In this document: in pieces, positions 16,740 through 25,385 of the stretch | Layout: every line of letters begins with the position of its first letter | Position numbering within the stretch: the stretch's first letter is position 1 | Translations under genes and position numbers: made by a program | DNA from: Bacteroidaceae bacterium | GTDB lineage: Bacteria > Bacteroidota > Bacteroidia > Bacteroidales > Bacteroidaceae | DNA: 41,939 bases | Assembly (NCBI GenBank): GCA_017621515.1 | Contig: JAGASY010000129.1 | Location: 1-41,939, forward strand | Direction: 5' to 3' | Notes under the pieces: model-generated | The model's database searches: none | Seen by the model: the letters and a program-made list of their open reading frames with translations, nothing else | What the model was told of the DNA's origin: nothing

Positions 16740-19700
16740 GTGAAAATCATTTTAAATCTGATATATATATTCATTGCGCTATCGGTCACATCCGCATTCT
16801 CTGCATGTAACGGCAATCAAACAAAGGAGCTGCGTATGCATGTCGATTCTCTCAATATGGCGGCATACGAGAAACGTTACCACTCACTCGACTCGACTGA
16901 GAAGTATGCCGGGGAAGCGTTGTCGGAAGCACACCATTATGCTGACGGAAAAAATGAAGCACTCTGCCATCTTGCCTTCGCCAGATTCATGCGCATGGAC
17001 TATGCCGGAGCGCGCGAACTATTCTCTTCCGTTCTTGACAATTCGCACAATGAACTCCTGAAACTCATGGCGGATGTGGGAATGATGAAAATATGCCAAC
17101 GCATATCAGCGAATAAAGAATTTTATGACTATCACAACAGTGCACAGAAGCGTATCAGCCGTATAAGCAAAGAAGAGAATTACATGACATCCGGACAGAC
17201 GCGGATGTGGAATTATGCACTGAGTGAGTTTCATCTTGTATCCTCCACTTACTACTATTATTTAAGGCAGGAAAAACAGGCTGCGGAGGAGATAGACTAC
17301 ATAACGAATCATTTCCACATCGTAGAGAACGATTCGGCTCAACTTGCATCCTATTTCTATCTGATTGGCTCAGGCGGTATAATCAAAACACCCAATGCAG
17401 ACAACACCAAAGAGGAAGAAGAGAGAATGCTTGTGCGTACACTCGCCCTAAGCAGACAGTCGGGACTGGTTCTTTTCGAAGGCATGGCAATGCAGGCACT
17501 TGCCGACGATTTCATCCATGCTGACTCTCTGAACAGAGGAAGACTTATGTTTATCAGAGGCATACTCCATGCAGACAGCATCACGATTGAAGAAATGCCA
17601 CGCTTCATGGCAGAACGCTCACTGGAGATTTTGGACAGCTATGGTTGTATGTTCCATACATCGGCAGCCTACATCACCTTATCGGAGATGGATTTGTCGC
17701 AACACAACTACACGGAGGCTCTGTCCTCTGTTGCCCAAGCATTGGAATGCGTAAACACACATCATGCCACTTACTGCCGGGGTGAACGGCACAAATCCCC
17801 AAAGAAGGACGGAAAAACAGACGAAGTTGCCGATGACAAGCTCTATCCATACGTTCAATACAGTGACAGTGTCTCCACAGAAATGCGATGGATTACAGAT
17901 GCTTCTGTCATCACAGTGCCGGAATGGATGGCAAGCATACGGGAACACTTGAGCAAGGTATATAGTGCAATGGGGATGAAAAGAGAATCGGACTATAACC
18001 GGAATATCTATCTGGACATTCTTGATGTAACCCGCCAAGACATGAAAATGCAACAACGCTACGAGACACTGGCTATGGAAGAAAAAAAGACCAATGCCAT
18101 GCTGTTTTTTGTCGGGGTATTCATCATCGTACTGTTTTTTGTCGCTTCCGGAATGAACAAAAGGCTGAGAAGACGCAGCAAATATCAGGCAGACAAACTT
18201 TCGGATGTCACCAGACTGTGCCGGAAACTAACGACTTCCATTCCGACAGACGCCATTGAGAAAGAAGAGATAGCCGATTCAATCCACCGAGTTATAGACA
18301 CCGACGTCATGCACATATTTCCGGAGGCCGGAAAGGAATGGGAAACAGACAATGGCAAACTTAAGCCATACGACCTTGAATTGCTGAATATCGTAAGAGT
18401 ATTCTTCCGTTGGGCGGTAAAAAACGGAGAAACATTCGTATGGCTCGGGGATAAAGGAAGAAACATCGAGGAGGAATATTCTATACATGAAATGAATATT
18501 GCCGGAAACAAGCGGGCAAATATCGACAAGAGAACCTGCCTATCCATAGTCTATGGCATCACTCCTTTTCTCGACCGGGCGATGAACGAAATAAACAAAC
18601 TGGCAAAATGCGACTGTCAGTCTATTGTGGAGGAAAGGCTTCAGTATATATGTGAGCTTATTGACAAGATAAATGAATACAACGATGTGCTGACACATTG
18701 GATAAAAGTGAAACAAGGTGCAGTAAGTCTCCACATTGAGAATTTCTATCTGGACGAACTTTTCAAAACACTGGGCAAAGGAAGGAATGCGTTTGAAAAC
18801 AAGCATATATCTCTGAACGTAGAACCGACATCGGCTATAATAAAAGCTGACAAGGCTTTGACTCTGTTCATGATGAACACCTTGCTCGACAACGCAAGGA
18901 AATATACGTCTTCGGGCGGTGAGGTGTGTCTGAAGGCAGAAGAAACAACCGACTATGTGGAAATATCCATCAAAGACACCGGATGCGGACTCTCAGCCGA
19001 AGACATCGCCCTAATCTGCGGCGAGAAAGTATATGACTCGGCACATATTGGAGATTTCAAGAACAATCCGGAACTCAAAAGCAGCAAAGGATATGGATTC
19101 GGACTTATGAACTGCAAGGGGATTATAGAAAAATATCGCAAGACAAGCAAGTTCTTCTCCGTATGCACATTCGGTATCGAAAGCACACTCGGACAAGGAA
19201 GTCGCTTCTTTTTCCGTCTGCCAAAGGGAGTGATGCGCTCCGTCTGTATCATGTTCGCAGTCCTGTTGTGCAGTCTTGGTATGACTTCATGCAATATTTC
19301 CGCTTCCGAGAACAACACACAGAACTCTGACGAATGGACTTCGGACGACTCTCTCCTGCACAAAGCGTCTGCCTATGCGGACCAAGCGTATTATGCAAAT
19401 GTGGAAAGGAAATATGCTGACGCATTGCTGTACATAGACTCAGCACGTATGGCACTCAATGAATATTATATCCGGGAAGTGCCTCACGGCACTGAACTCA
19501 TGGTGATGGAAGGAGACGGGTACATGCCGGAGATAGAACTCTGGGACAAAGGGTTCAATACGGACTATCATGTGATTCTTGATATAAGAAACGAGGCTGC
19601 CATTGCAGCATTGGCACTTAACAAATGGCAGTTATATACATACAACAACGAGATATATACACGTTTGTACAAGTTGATAGCGCAGGACAAGAACCTTGAA

Positions 19701-21044
19701 AATTATTGCAATGCCATCCGACAAACGAATACCAATAAACAGACATTCCTGATTATATTCCTTTTTATCTTCATTTCAGGACTCCTCGTATATTACCTTA
19801 TATACTATCGTCACAACATACTTCCGGTATTTAACATGAGGCAGTTGATGCAATTCAACGGTCGTTTATTCGCTCAGAAAGAAGGTGCGGCAACGGAGAT
19901 TCTGCTACATGGAGTAAGCGATATACGCATGGCAGACGGAATAGGGCTGTGCATCATCAAGGAAAAGGGACACCGGACACAGTATCTTTTCTCGCAATCC
20001 TGCCCAGATACAGACATCGTGAAAGAAATAATGAACGTGTGTGTAAAGGAAGCACACCCCGTCATAAAAGGGCAAGGACGCTTTCGCGCCTATCCCTTGA
20101 CAATGGAAACAGAGGAAGGCGACTGCACCTTCGGAGCCATCGTCATGGTCATGCACGATTCCTATTTATCTGAAGATGAAGAACCGATATTCCGGCTCAT
20201 AGCACAGTTCACCGCCATACATTTCTATTATTCTTCAATAAAAGTTGATACCGGACGGCAAAACATCGAACAGCTTGAGGACGAGAAGAACAGAGCGGAA
20301 CTGGAGGCGAACAACATACATGTACAGAACATGGTGCTTGACAACTGTCTTTCCACCATAAAACATGAAACAATGTACTATCCTAACAAGATTAAGCTTA
20401 TTGCCGACAATATGCGAGGAAAGGAGTCTGACAAACAGATGTTTGAAAACCAGCTACAGAACATTTCCGAACTCATCAGCTACTATAAAGAGACATTCAC
20501 ACTGCTATCCTCTTGTGCTTTGCGCCAACTGGACAAGGTAATATTCAGAAGAAGAACAATTGACGTATCGGTTTTGGCGACATATATGGAGCATTGTGTC
20601 GCAAAACTCAACAGGAAACACCATATTCAGCTCCAACTACACACTGGAAGTGCAGACGGACTTTCCGTCACAGGAGATCTTCAAATGCTTGAATACTTAA
20701 TTGACAATCTCCTGTCGTTTTCATACGAGCAGAAAACAAACGGAAAACTGTCTCTGACATTCAAGCGTTCAAACGGCTTCGTAGTATTTAGATATTCCGA
20801 CACTCGTCTTGCCCCAGATGCAGACAATCCGCAACGTATATTCTATGCCGACAATATAAAATATGATGCAGATTCAGACAAACTGCTATATGCACAGTAT
20901 CTGATATGCAAACAGATTATACGTGAACACGACGACTATGTAGGACAAAGAGGATGCCGAATCTATGCAGAAAAAGATCCGGACGAAGGATGTCTTTCCA
21001 TTGTCTTCACCATTCCGGAAAGAAAAAGAATAAGAAAAAGCTGA
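16740..21044 (+). CDS. double membrane sensor kinase (two fused DUF5112/DUF5113-type modules)
   Basis: The 1434-residue protein is two sensors joined head to tail. Module 1 has a lipoprotein signal (AFSAC, C23), TPR-like helices, a membrane segment at ~452-473, a dimerisation-like helix where Tyr605-Gly606 replaces His-Glu (SIVYGITPF), and an intact ATPase domain (N718, D746TGCG, G784YGFG). Module 2 starts at M832 with a second signal-like segment and lipobox (GMTSC, C851). It continues with a short outer domain, a membrane segment at ~1002-1022, a DUF5113/GAF-like region, an H-box with His1209-Glu1210 (STIKHETMYYP), and an ATPase domain that keeps N1323 and D1354 but has no glycine boxes. 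The start is GTG. The response regulator follows after 44 bases. Signal and target genes are unknown. Confidence 0.85.
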   Translation: MKIILNLIYIFIALSVTSAFSACNGNQTKELRMHVDSLNMAAYEKRYHSLDSTEKYAGEALSEAHHYADGKNEALCHLAFARFMRMDYAGARELFSSVLDNSHNELLKLMADVGMMKICQRISANKEFYDYHNSAQKRISRISKEENYMTSGQTRMWNYALSEFHLVSSTYYYYLRQEKQAAEEIDYITNHFHIVENDSAQLASYFYLIGSGGIIKTPNADNTKEEEERMLVRTLALSRQSGLVLFEGMAMQALADDFIHADSLNRGRLMFIRGILHADSITIEEMPRFMAERSLEILDSYGCMFHTSAAYITLSEMDLSQHNYTEALSSVAQALECVNTHHATYCRGERHKSPKKDGKTDEVADDKLYPYVQYSDSVSTEMRWITDASVITVPEWMASIREHLSKVYSAMGMKRESDYNRNIYLDILDVTRQDMKMQQRYETLAMEEKKTNAMLFFVGVFIIVLFFVASGMNKRLRRRSKYQADKLSDVTRLCRKLTTSIPTDAIEKEEIADSIHRVIDTDVMHIFPEAGKEWETDNGKLKPYDLELLNIVRVFFRWAVKNGETFVWLGDKGRNIEEEYSIHEMNIAGNKRANIDKRTCLSIVYGITPFLDRAMNEINKLAKCDCQSIVEERLQYICELIDKINEYNDVLTHWIKVKQGAVSLHIENFYLDELFKTLGKGRNAFENKHISLNVEPTSAIIKADKALTLFMMNTLLDNARKYTSSGGEVCLKAEETTDYVEISIKDTGCGLSAEDIALICGEKVYDSAHIGDFKNNPELKSSKGYGFGLMNCKGIIEKYRKTSKFFSVCTFGIESTLGQGSRFFFRLPKGVMRSVCIMFAVLLCSLGMTSCNISASENNTQNSDEWTSDDSLLHKASAYADQAYYANVERKYADALLYIDSARMALNEYYIREVPHGTELMVMEGDGYMPEIELWDKGFNTDYHVILDIRNEAAIAALALNKWQLYTYNNEIYTRLYKLIAQDKNLENYCNAIRQTNTNKQTFLIIFLFIFISGLLVYYLIYYRHNILPVFNMRQLMQFNGRLFAQKEGAATEILLHGVSDIRMADGIGLCIIKEKGHRTQYLFSQSCPDTDIVKEIMNVCVKEAHPVIKGQGRFRAYPLTMETEEGDCTFGAIVMVMHDSYLSEDEEPIFRLIAQFTAIHFYYSSIKVDTGRQNIEQLEDEKNRAELEANNIHVQNMVLDNCLSTIKHETMYYPNKIKLIADNMRGKESDKQMFENQLQNISELISYYKETFTLLSSCALRQLDKVIFRRRTIDVSVLATYMEHCVAKLNRKHHIQLQLHTGSADGLSVTGDLQMLEYLIDNLLSFSYEQKTNGKLSLTFKRSNGFVVFRYSDTRLAPDADNPQRIFYADNIKYDADSDKLLYAQYLICKQIIREHDDYVGQRGCRIYAEKDPDEGCLSIVFTIPERKRIRKS

Positions 21045-21088
21045 TATTTACTCTAATATATAAAGAACTGAAAAGAAGAATCAAAGAT

Positions 21089-21817
21089 ATGGACAAGTTC
21101 AAAGTAATCATCGTAGAAGATGTAAAACTGGAGTTGAAAGGAACAGAAGAGATATTTCGCAATGAGATACCTCAGGCAGAAGTAGTAGGCACAGCCATGA
21201 ATGAGAACGAACTGTGGGAACTGTTGAAAGTGCATACCCCTAATCTTGTTCTGCTCGACCTCGGACTGGGAGGTTCCACAACTGTGGGAGTGGATATTTG
21301 CCGCGAATTACGGAGAAAATATAAAGAAATACACGTGCTGATATTTACAGGTGAGATTCTGAATGAAAAACTTTGGGTTGATGCGCTCGATGCGGGTACA
21401 GACGGTATCATCCTGAAGAGTGGCGAACTGCTTACCAAAGGCGATGTGCAAAGTGTGATTGACGGCAAACGAATGGTATTCAATCAGCCCATACTCGAAA
21501 AGATTCTCAGCCGTTTCCGCCAATCCGTACTTAATGAAAGCAGACGACAGGATGCAATTATAGACTATGACATTGATGAATACGATGAGCGTCTGTTGCG
21601 TCATCTGGCACTCGGATACACTAAAGAAATGATAACCAACCTGAAAGGGATGCCATTCGGGGTGAAATCGCTTGAAAAACGACAGAACGACCTCGTGTCA
21701 CGTTTGTTCTCAACAGCAGAACGCACCACGGGAAGCATCAATGCCACCCGGCTTGTAACAAGAGCCTTGGAACTGCGTATTATCGACATTGACAATCTTG
21801 AAGCAGATGACGAGTAA
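21089..21817 (+). CDS. response regulator with receiver and LuxR-like C-terminal domain
   Basis: The receiver domain covers about residues 1-130. It has the acidic pair E10-D11 in VIIVEDV, the phosphoacceptor D57 in VLLDLGL, the Thr in LIFTGE and the Lys in GIILKSG. The C-terminal ~100 residues (RLLRHLALGYTKEMITNL, then VKSLEKRQNDLVSRLF) resemble a divergent LuxR/GerE HTH, as in DUF5932-type regulators. The ATG at 21089 starts directly at the receiver. Its place 44 bases behind the double kinase makes it the likely partner. The following membrane gene overlaps its end by 11 bases. Confidence 0.9.
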   Translation: MDKFKVIIVEDVKLELKGTEEIFRNEIPQAEVVGTAMNENELWELLKVHTPNLVLLDLGLGGSTTVGVDICRELRRKYKEIHVLIFTGEILNEKLWVDALDAGTDGIILKSGELLTKGDVQSVIDGKRMVFNQPILEKILSRFRQSVLNESRRQDAIIDYDIDEYDERLLRHLALGYTKEMITNLKGMPFGVKSLEKRQNDLVSRLFSTAERTTGSINATRLVTRALELRIIDIDNLEADDE

Positions 21818-22520
21818 GACAAGCATACACACCATACTCAACCGGATGCCTCTGATACTGGCATGTATGGTTCTGACATTGGCTTTGCTGTCATGGGCAG
21901 GCAATGTATATAATCTCGGAATGGAGAATATTCTTTGTGCCGACGGCATAAGATGGGCAGCCGCAAACATCGTAACCAATTTCACGGCTGCCCCACTTGC
22001 CGAGGTCATTCTGCTGATGACCGGAGTCAGTGTCATTGCAGAATCAGGCATACTCACATCGTTCTCGCCTCTTTCATCACTGAAACAGAAAAGGGCATTG
22101 CTCCTTACACTCATTATGTTGGCAGCTTTCTGTCTGCTTATCCTCAGTCTTGTCACTCTGCCCGGAGCCATACTTCTCAATTCATTCGGGACGCTCCACA
22201 ACTCTCCTTTCACCAAGAGTATTCCCGGACTTCTGCTCGTTGTCACACTGATTGCCGGTAACGGATATGGCTACATGTCAGGACGCTTCACCACCATGCA
22301 CGACGTCATACTCGCACATACCAAACTTATCAATGCCGCATCCGGATATTTTCTTACCATGTTCATGGCTGCACAGTTCATCGGATGTGCGGAATATACC
22401 CATGTATTTTCTTTGTTTTCCGATGATGAGCCCACTGCCATAAACATTCTTTCATTTGCACTTTACTATATCATTCTCATCCCATATATAGGAGTCGCAT
22501 ACATCAAGAAAACATCGTAA
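21807..22520 (+). CDS. membrane protein with AbgT-like N-terminal region
   Basis: The 237-residue protein has about six hydrophobic segments. Residues ~35-80 (DGIRWAAANIVTNFTAAPLA and MTGVSVIAESGI) closely follow the start of AbgT-family transporters, which have the pattern GxRW...NxxxNFTxxAPL...GxGVAExSG. At less than half the AbgT length, it cannot be a complete transporter of that family. The preferred ATG at 21807 overlaps the end of the response regulator gene (stop 21815-21817), which implies translational coupling. It may be a sensor accessory, a target or a reduced transporter; none can be chosen from sequence. Confidence 0.7.
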   Translation: MTSKTSIHTILNRMPLILACMVLTLALLSWAGNVYNLGMENILCADGIRWAAANIVTNFTAAPLAEVILLMTGVSVIAESGILTSFSPLSSLKQKRALLLTLIMLAAFCLLILSLVTLPGAILLNSFGTLHNSPFTKSIPGLLLVVTLIAGNGYGYMSGRFTTMHDVILAHTKLINAASGYFLTMFMAAQFIGCAEYTHVFSLFSDDEPTAINILSFALYYIILIPYIGVAYIKKTS

Positions 22521-22778
22521 AGAAAAGATTTCTGTAATTCTTTCAAATCTGACACTTTGATTTTCGTGCAAAGGCAGAAATAAACATTCGAAACACGTAT
22601 TGAGTCCATTTATTCAAGTTTCTCAGGTATTGATTTTCTAAGATAAAAGAGAAGCCAGTTTTATTTTACAAGACAAATTGTAACTTTCTTCACTGTGGTC
22701 TAAAGCGAGATATTTGCCTGTACCGATGAAAGCATACTATGCTCTTTATACACAGACAATGCTCTGAAAACATATTGC

Positions 22779-22937
22779 CTGTGCAGCGAGGAATTAAAAA
22801 CACTACGCAGAAATCTCAAATCCACAGTGTGGATTATAAAAACAACACTGTGGATTTTGTAAACCACACTGTGGATTATAAAAACCACACAGTGGATTTG
22901 AGATTTCTGCGTAGTGTTTTTAATTCCTCGCTGCACA
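22779..22937. repeat. perfect 47-bp inverted repeat with phased internal repeats
   Basis: Arms at 22779-22825 and 22891-22937 are perfect reverse complements over 47 bases, starting CTGTGCAGCGAGGAATTA and ending just before the loop in AAATCCAC. The 65-base centre consists of short direct repeats around GTGGATT, at offsets of 21, 20 and 21 bases, with ATAAAAAC spacers. Transcribed from either strand it gives one long stem. No transposase or target duplication was seen. Confidence 0.92.
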
Positions 22938-23222
22938 GATATTTTTATTTCAGAGGTATATCATAATTTTAATGTACCATCTAACATGTAACACTCCCGT
23001 TGTTATCTCTGTTTATTCCTTTGGTCTGCCCTGAGAAGGGACTGAATAGTTACGAATATATTTTCTTATTTTAAGTGAGTGTATTCAACATACTCCTACT
23101 TAAACACTCAAGTAATAATAATCAATGACATTATATTATGGAGAAATAAAATATGTTTATTGTAGTTTTGAGTTCTATATGTAAAAAGAGCTATATTTTA
23201 TTTTTGAACGGGATATTCTTCG

Positions 23223-23230
23223 TATTTTTG
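23223..23230 (+). promoter_or_regulatory. candidate promoter of the DUF262 operon
   Basis: TATTTTTG matches the -7 box, with TTTG at 23203-23206 as a possible -33 box at 16-base spacing, slightly short of the usual 19. This would give a leader of about 160 bases before the first DUF262 gene. Confidence 0.4.
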
Positions 23231-23291
23231 TTTCAAAAAATAGCGGAATAAGTGAAGCAAAACATTGAAAAACTGATAAAATATTTGATTT

Positions 23292-23393
23292 ATGAAACAG
23301 ATTAATACTTCTTTCGATGAAATGTTGACAAATACTTCTCCATTTACAACAAAAAGGACGAGATTTATCGGCATAGTTCTAAGGACAATGTAA
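23292..23393 (+). CDS. possible 33-codon leader peptide before the DUF262 pair
   Basis: An ATG at 23292 opens a frame of 33 residues beginning MKQINTSFDEMLTN, basic toward its end, and stopping at TAA 23391-23393. The next gene's ATG follows one base later. The tight junction suggests translational coupling if the frame is used. It shows no similarity that I recognise and may be chance. Confidence 0.3.
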   Translation: MKQINTSFDEMLTNTSPFTTKRTRFIGIVLRTM

Positions 23394-23394
23394 A

Positions 23395-25383
23395 ATGATA
23401 CGAAAAATGAACAATATAATAGAACGAAAAGCAATATCAGACCTCCTCACAGGTGGATATTTCTATATACCATCTTACCAGCGTGGTTATAGATGGACTC
23501 CTATGCAGGTGACACAACTTTTGCGTGACCTTTTCTCCTATGCTAATGAACCGCATGGAGCAAATACAACAAATATTGATGGAGATTATTATTGTCTCCA
23601 ACCTATTGTTGCTCGTCCCGTAACAAATAAAGATGTGTTAAAGCAGGCTTTGCAAGAAGATATACCGGTAAGCGAAGACAATCCTGTTTGGGAAATTATT
23701 GACGGTCAGCAAAGATTAACGACGATATATATACTATATAAGTATCTGATGACAAAAGAAGGAATATCGGATGAAGAGCTTGAAGAAGACTATGGTGGTA
23801 AGAAGCTTTATCATCTTATATATGCTACTCGCAAGGGTTCGTCACAATTCCTTGAAGAACTTGGTAAGTCAGATGATAATGATACCGTCTGCAATATCGA
23901 CTATTTCCACATGCGCCAAGCCTACAATACAATTGATCAATGGATTCGTGGAAAAGGTGACTATGCTGATACTGGAGGTATAGCTTTATGTAAACGTTAT
24001 CAACTTGACGAAACAGTCAAGAATGTACGCATAATCTTATTTAATTTGTTGAATGCAGGCAAAGGAAAGAAGAACAGTACTGGTTCAGTGCAGATATTAT
24101 GGTATGAATTGTCAAAAGAAACTGATGCCATCAGTGAGTTTCGGAAAATTAATACAGGGAAGATATACCTCACAGATGCGGAACTTATCAAGGCATTGTT
24201 TTTGAAGAAACAGTCTGATGTACTTGAGCATATCCAGATGCAAAGAGCATTGGAGTGGGAAGGCATAGAGAACACGTTGCATAACGATTCTTTTTGGTAT
24301 TTTCTCAATAAACGCGGTTATAATATGCCTAATCGTATTGACTTTGTTTTTCAATTGGCTTATAAAGCTGAACATTTGAAGGATGTTGCAGAGAGCCAGA
24401 TTGAAGACCGCCTCAAAGAATGTGAAGCGGAGCTAAAAAATAAAAACAGGATTTTCAATTTCTATTATGACAAGTTTGATGGTCTTAGCGGAGAAGCCTT
24501 GAGGACAAAGATAGAAGAAGAGTGGGAGGCTGTTTCAAGGATTTTTCATGTGCTTGAAGATTGGTATGAGGATGTGATTTGCTATAATCTAATAGGTATG
24601 CTTTGCCAATATAACGATAATCTGTTGCCTAAGGGCTATATTCACTTCCTCAAAATGGAAGAAAATCAGTCAAGAGACGATTTTAAAGAATGGATGAAAA
24701 ATGAGATACGTTTGCAGGTTTCCGGCATATCGGTCAAGGATGATAAAATAGATATTAGCTATGGTGACCCAAGAGTTTTTAATCTTTTGCTTTTACTAAA
24801 CGTGAACCATCTGAACCGTCAAGCAGAACATTCAAAAGATGGGCAAAATCAAATAGGGTCAATATATAAATTTCCTTTTGCTGTACTGACATCACAGAAA
24901 TGGGATATAGAACATATTGATTCGTTCACAGAGAACGGTCTGAAACGTGTGGATGATCAAAAAACATGGATAGAGACAGCAATGAAAGATTTAGAGAAAT
25001 CTCTCAATGAGAACGAAAATACCAAGAAAGAAATTGAGGATATGATAGAAAATGACAAACTGATAGAAGCCATTGACAAGTTGCGCAAGATAGCCGGAGA
25101 AAACGATACTGTGGAGGAAAAGAACAATATAGGTAATCTTGCACTTCTTGATGCGGGAACAAATCGCTCGTATGGTAATAGTTTGTTCATTACTAAAAGA
25201 AAAAAAATCATTGATTGCATGAAAAATGGAGTCTTTGTGCCGGTTTCTACTTCTTATGTATTCATGAAACTTTTTGACGAAGAGGGGACTGGACGCACCC
25301 AATGGACGGAAGAAGACATGAAGGAATATCAGAGATACATCTGCAAGGAATTGAGTGACTATCTAAATATTGAGGAGGATTAA
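23395..25383 (+). CDS. DUF262/DUF1524 protein (GmrSD-like, type IV restriction family)
   Basis: The N-terminal ParB-like DUF262 domain has YIPSYQRGYRW at residues 24-34 and the nucleotide-binding signature IIDGQQRLTTI with D103. The C-terminal DUF1524 region is of the HNH type: WDIEHIDS with H507, then NIGNLALLDAGTNR at ~578-591 with a following Asn and Lys (GNSLF, KRKK). In GmrSD, SspE and BrxU such proteins use NTP to trigger nuclease action against modified phage DNA. The middle region is long and helical. The 662-residue length is normal. A start at an ATG four codons later is possible. The gene partners the next DUF262 gene, whose ATG comes three bases after this stop codon. Confidence 0.88.
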   Translation: MIRKMNNIIERKAISDLLTGGYFYIPSYQRGYRWTPMQVTQLLRDLFSYANEPHGANTTNIDGDYYCLQPIVARPVTNKDVLKQALQEDIPVSEDNPVWEIIDGQQRLTTIYILYKYLMTKEGISDEELEEDYGGKKLYHLIYATRKGSSQFLEELGKSDDNDTVCNIDYFHMRQAYNTIDQWIRGKGDYADTGGIALCKRYQLDETVKNVRIILFNLLNAGKGKKNSTGSVQILWYELSKETDAISEFRKINTGKIYLTDAELIKALFLKKQSDVLEHIQMQRALEWEGIENTLHNDSFWYFLNKRGYNMPNRIDFVFQLAYKAEHLKDVAESQIEDRLKECEAELKNKNRIFNFYYDKFDGLSGEALRTKIEEEWEAVSRIFHVLEDWYEDVICYNLIGMLCQYNDNLLPKGYIHFLKMEENQSRDDFKEWMKNEIRLQVSGISVKDDKIDISYGDPRVFNLLLLLNVNHLNRQAEHSKDGQNQIGSIYKFPFAVLTSQKWDIEHIDSFTENGLKRVDDQKTWIETAMKDLEKSLNENENTKKEIEDMIENDKLIEAIDKLRKIAGENDTVEEKNNIGNLALLDAGTNRSYGNSLFITKRKKIIDCMKNGVFVPVSTSYVFMKLFDEEGTGRTQWTEEDMKEYQRYICKELSDYLNIEED

Positions 25384-25385
25384 TT

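Larger units (their letters stand above)
22521..23394. other. 870-bp non-coding region between signalling operon and DUF262 pair
   Basis: No convincing protein gene is present, except a 33-codon frame at the very end. The region holds a long inverted repeat at 22779-22937, an AT-rich stretch and a candidate promoter box for the DUF262 operon. Open frames across the hairpin on both strands code similar peptides only because the DNA is palindromic. Confidence 0.7.

Noticed and set aside
22826..22897. CRISPR-like regular repeats
   Set aside because: The units are only 20-21 bases including spacer, the spacers are alike, and no cas genes are near.
22700..22966. Open frames on both strands with near-identical peptides
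   Set aside because: Both run through the 47-bp inverted repeat; the similarity comes from the palindrome, not from two genes.
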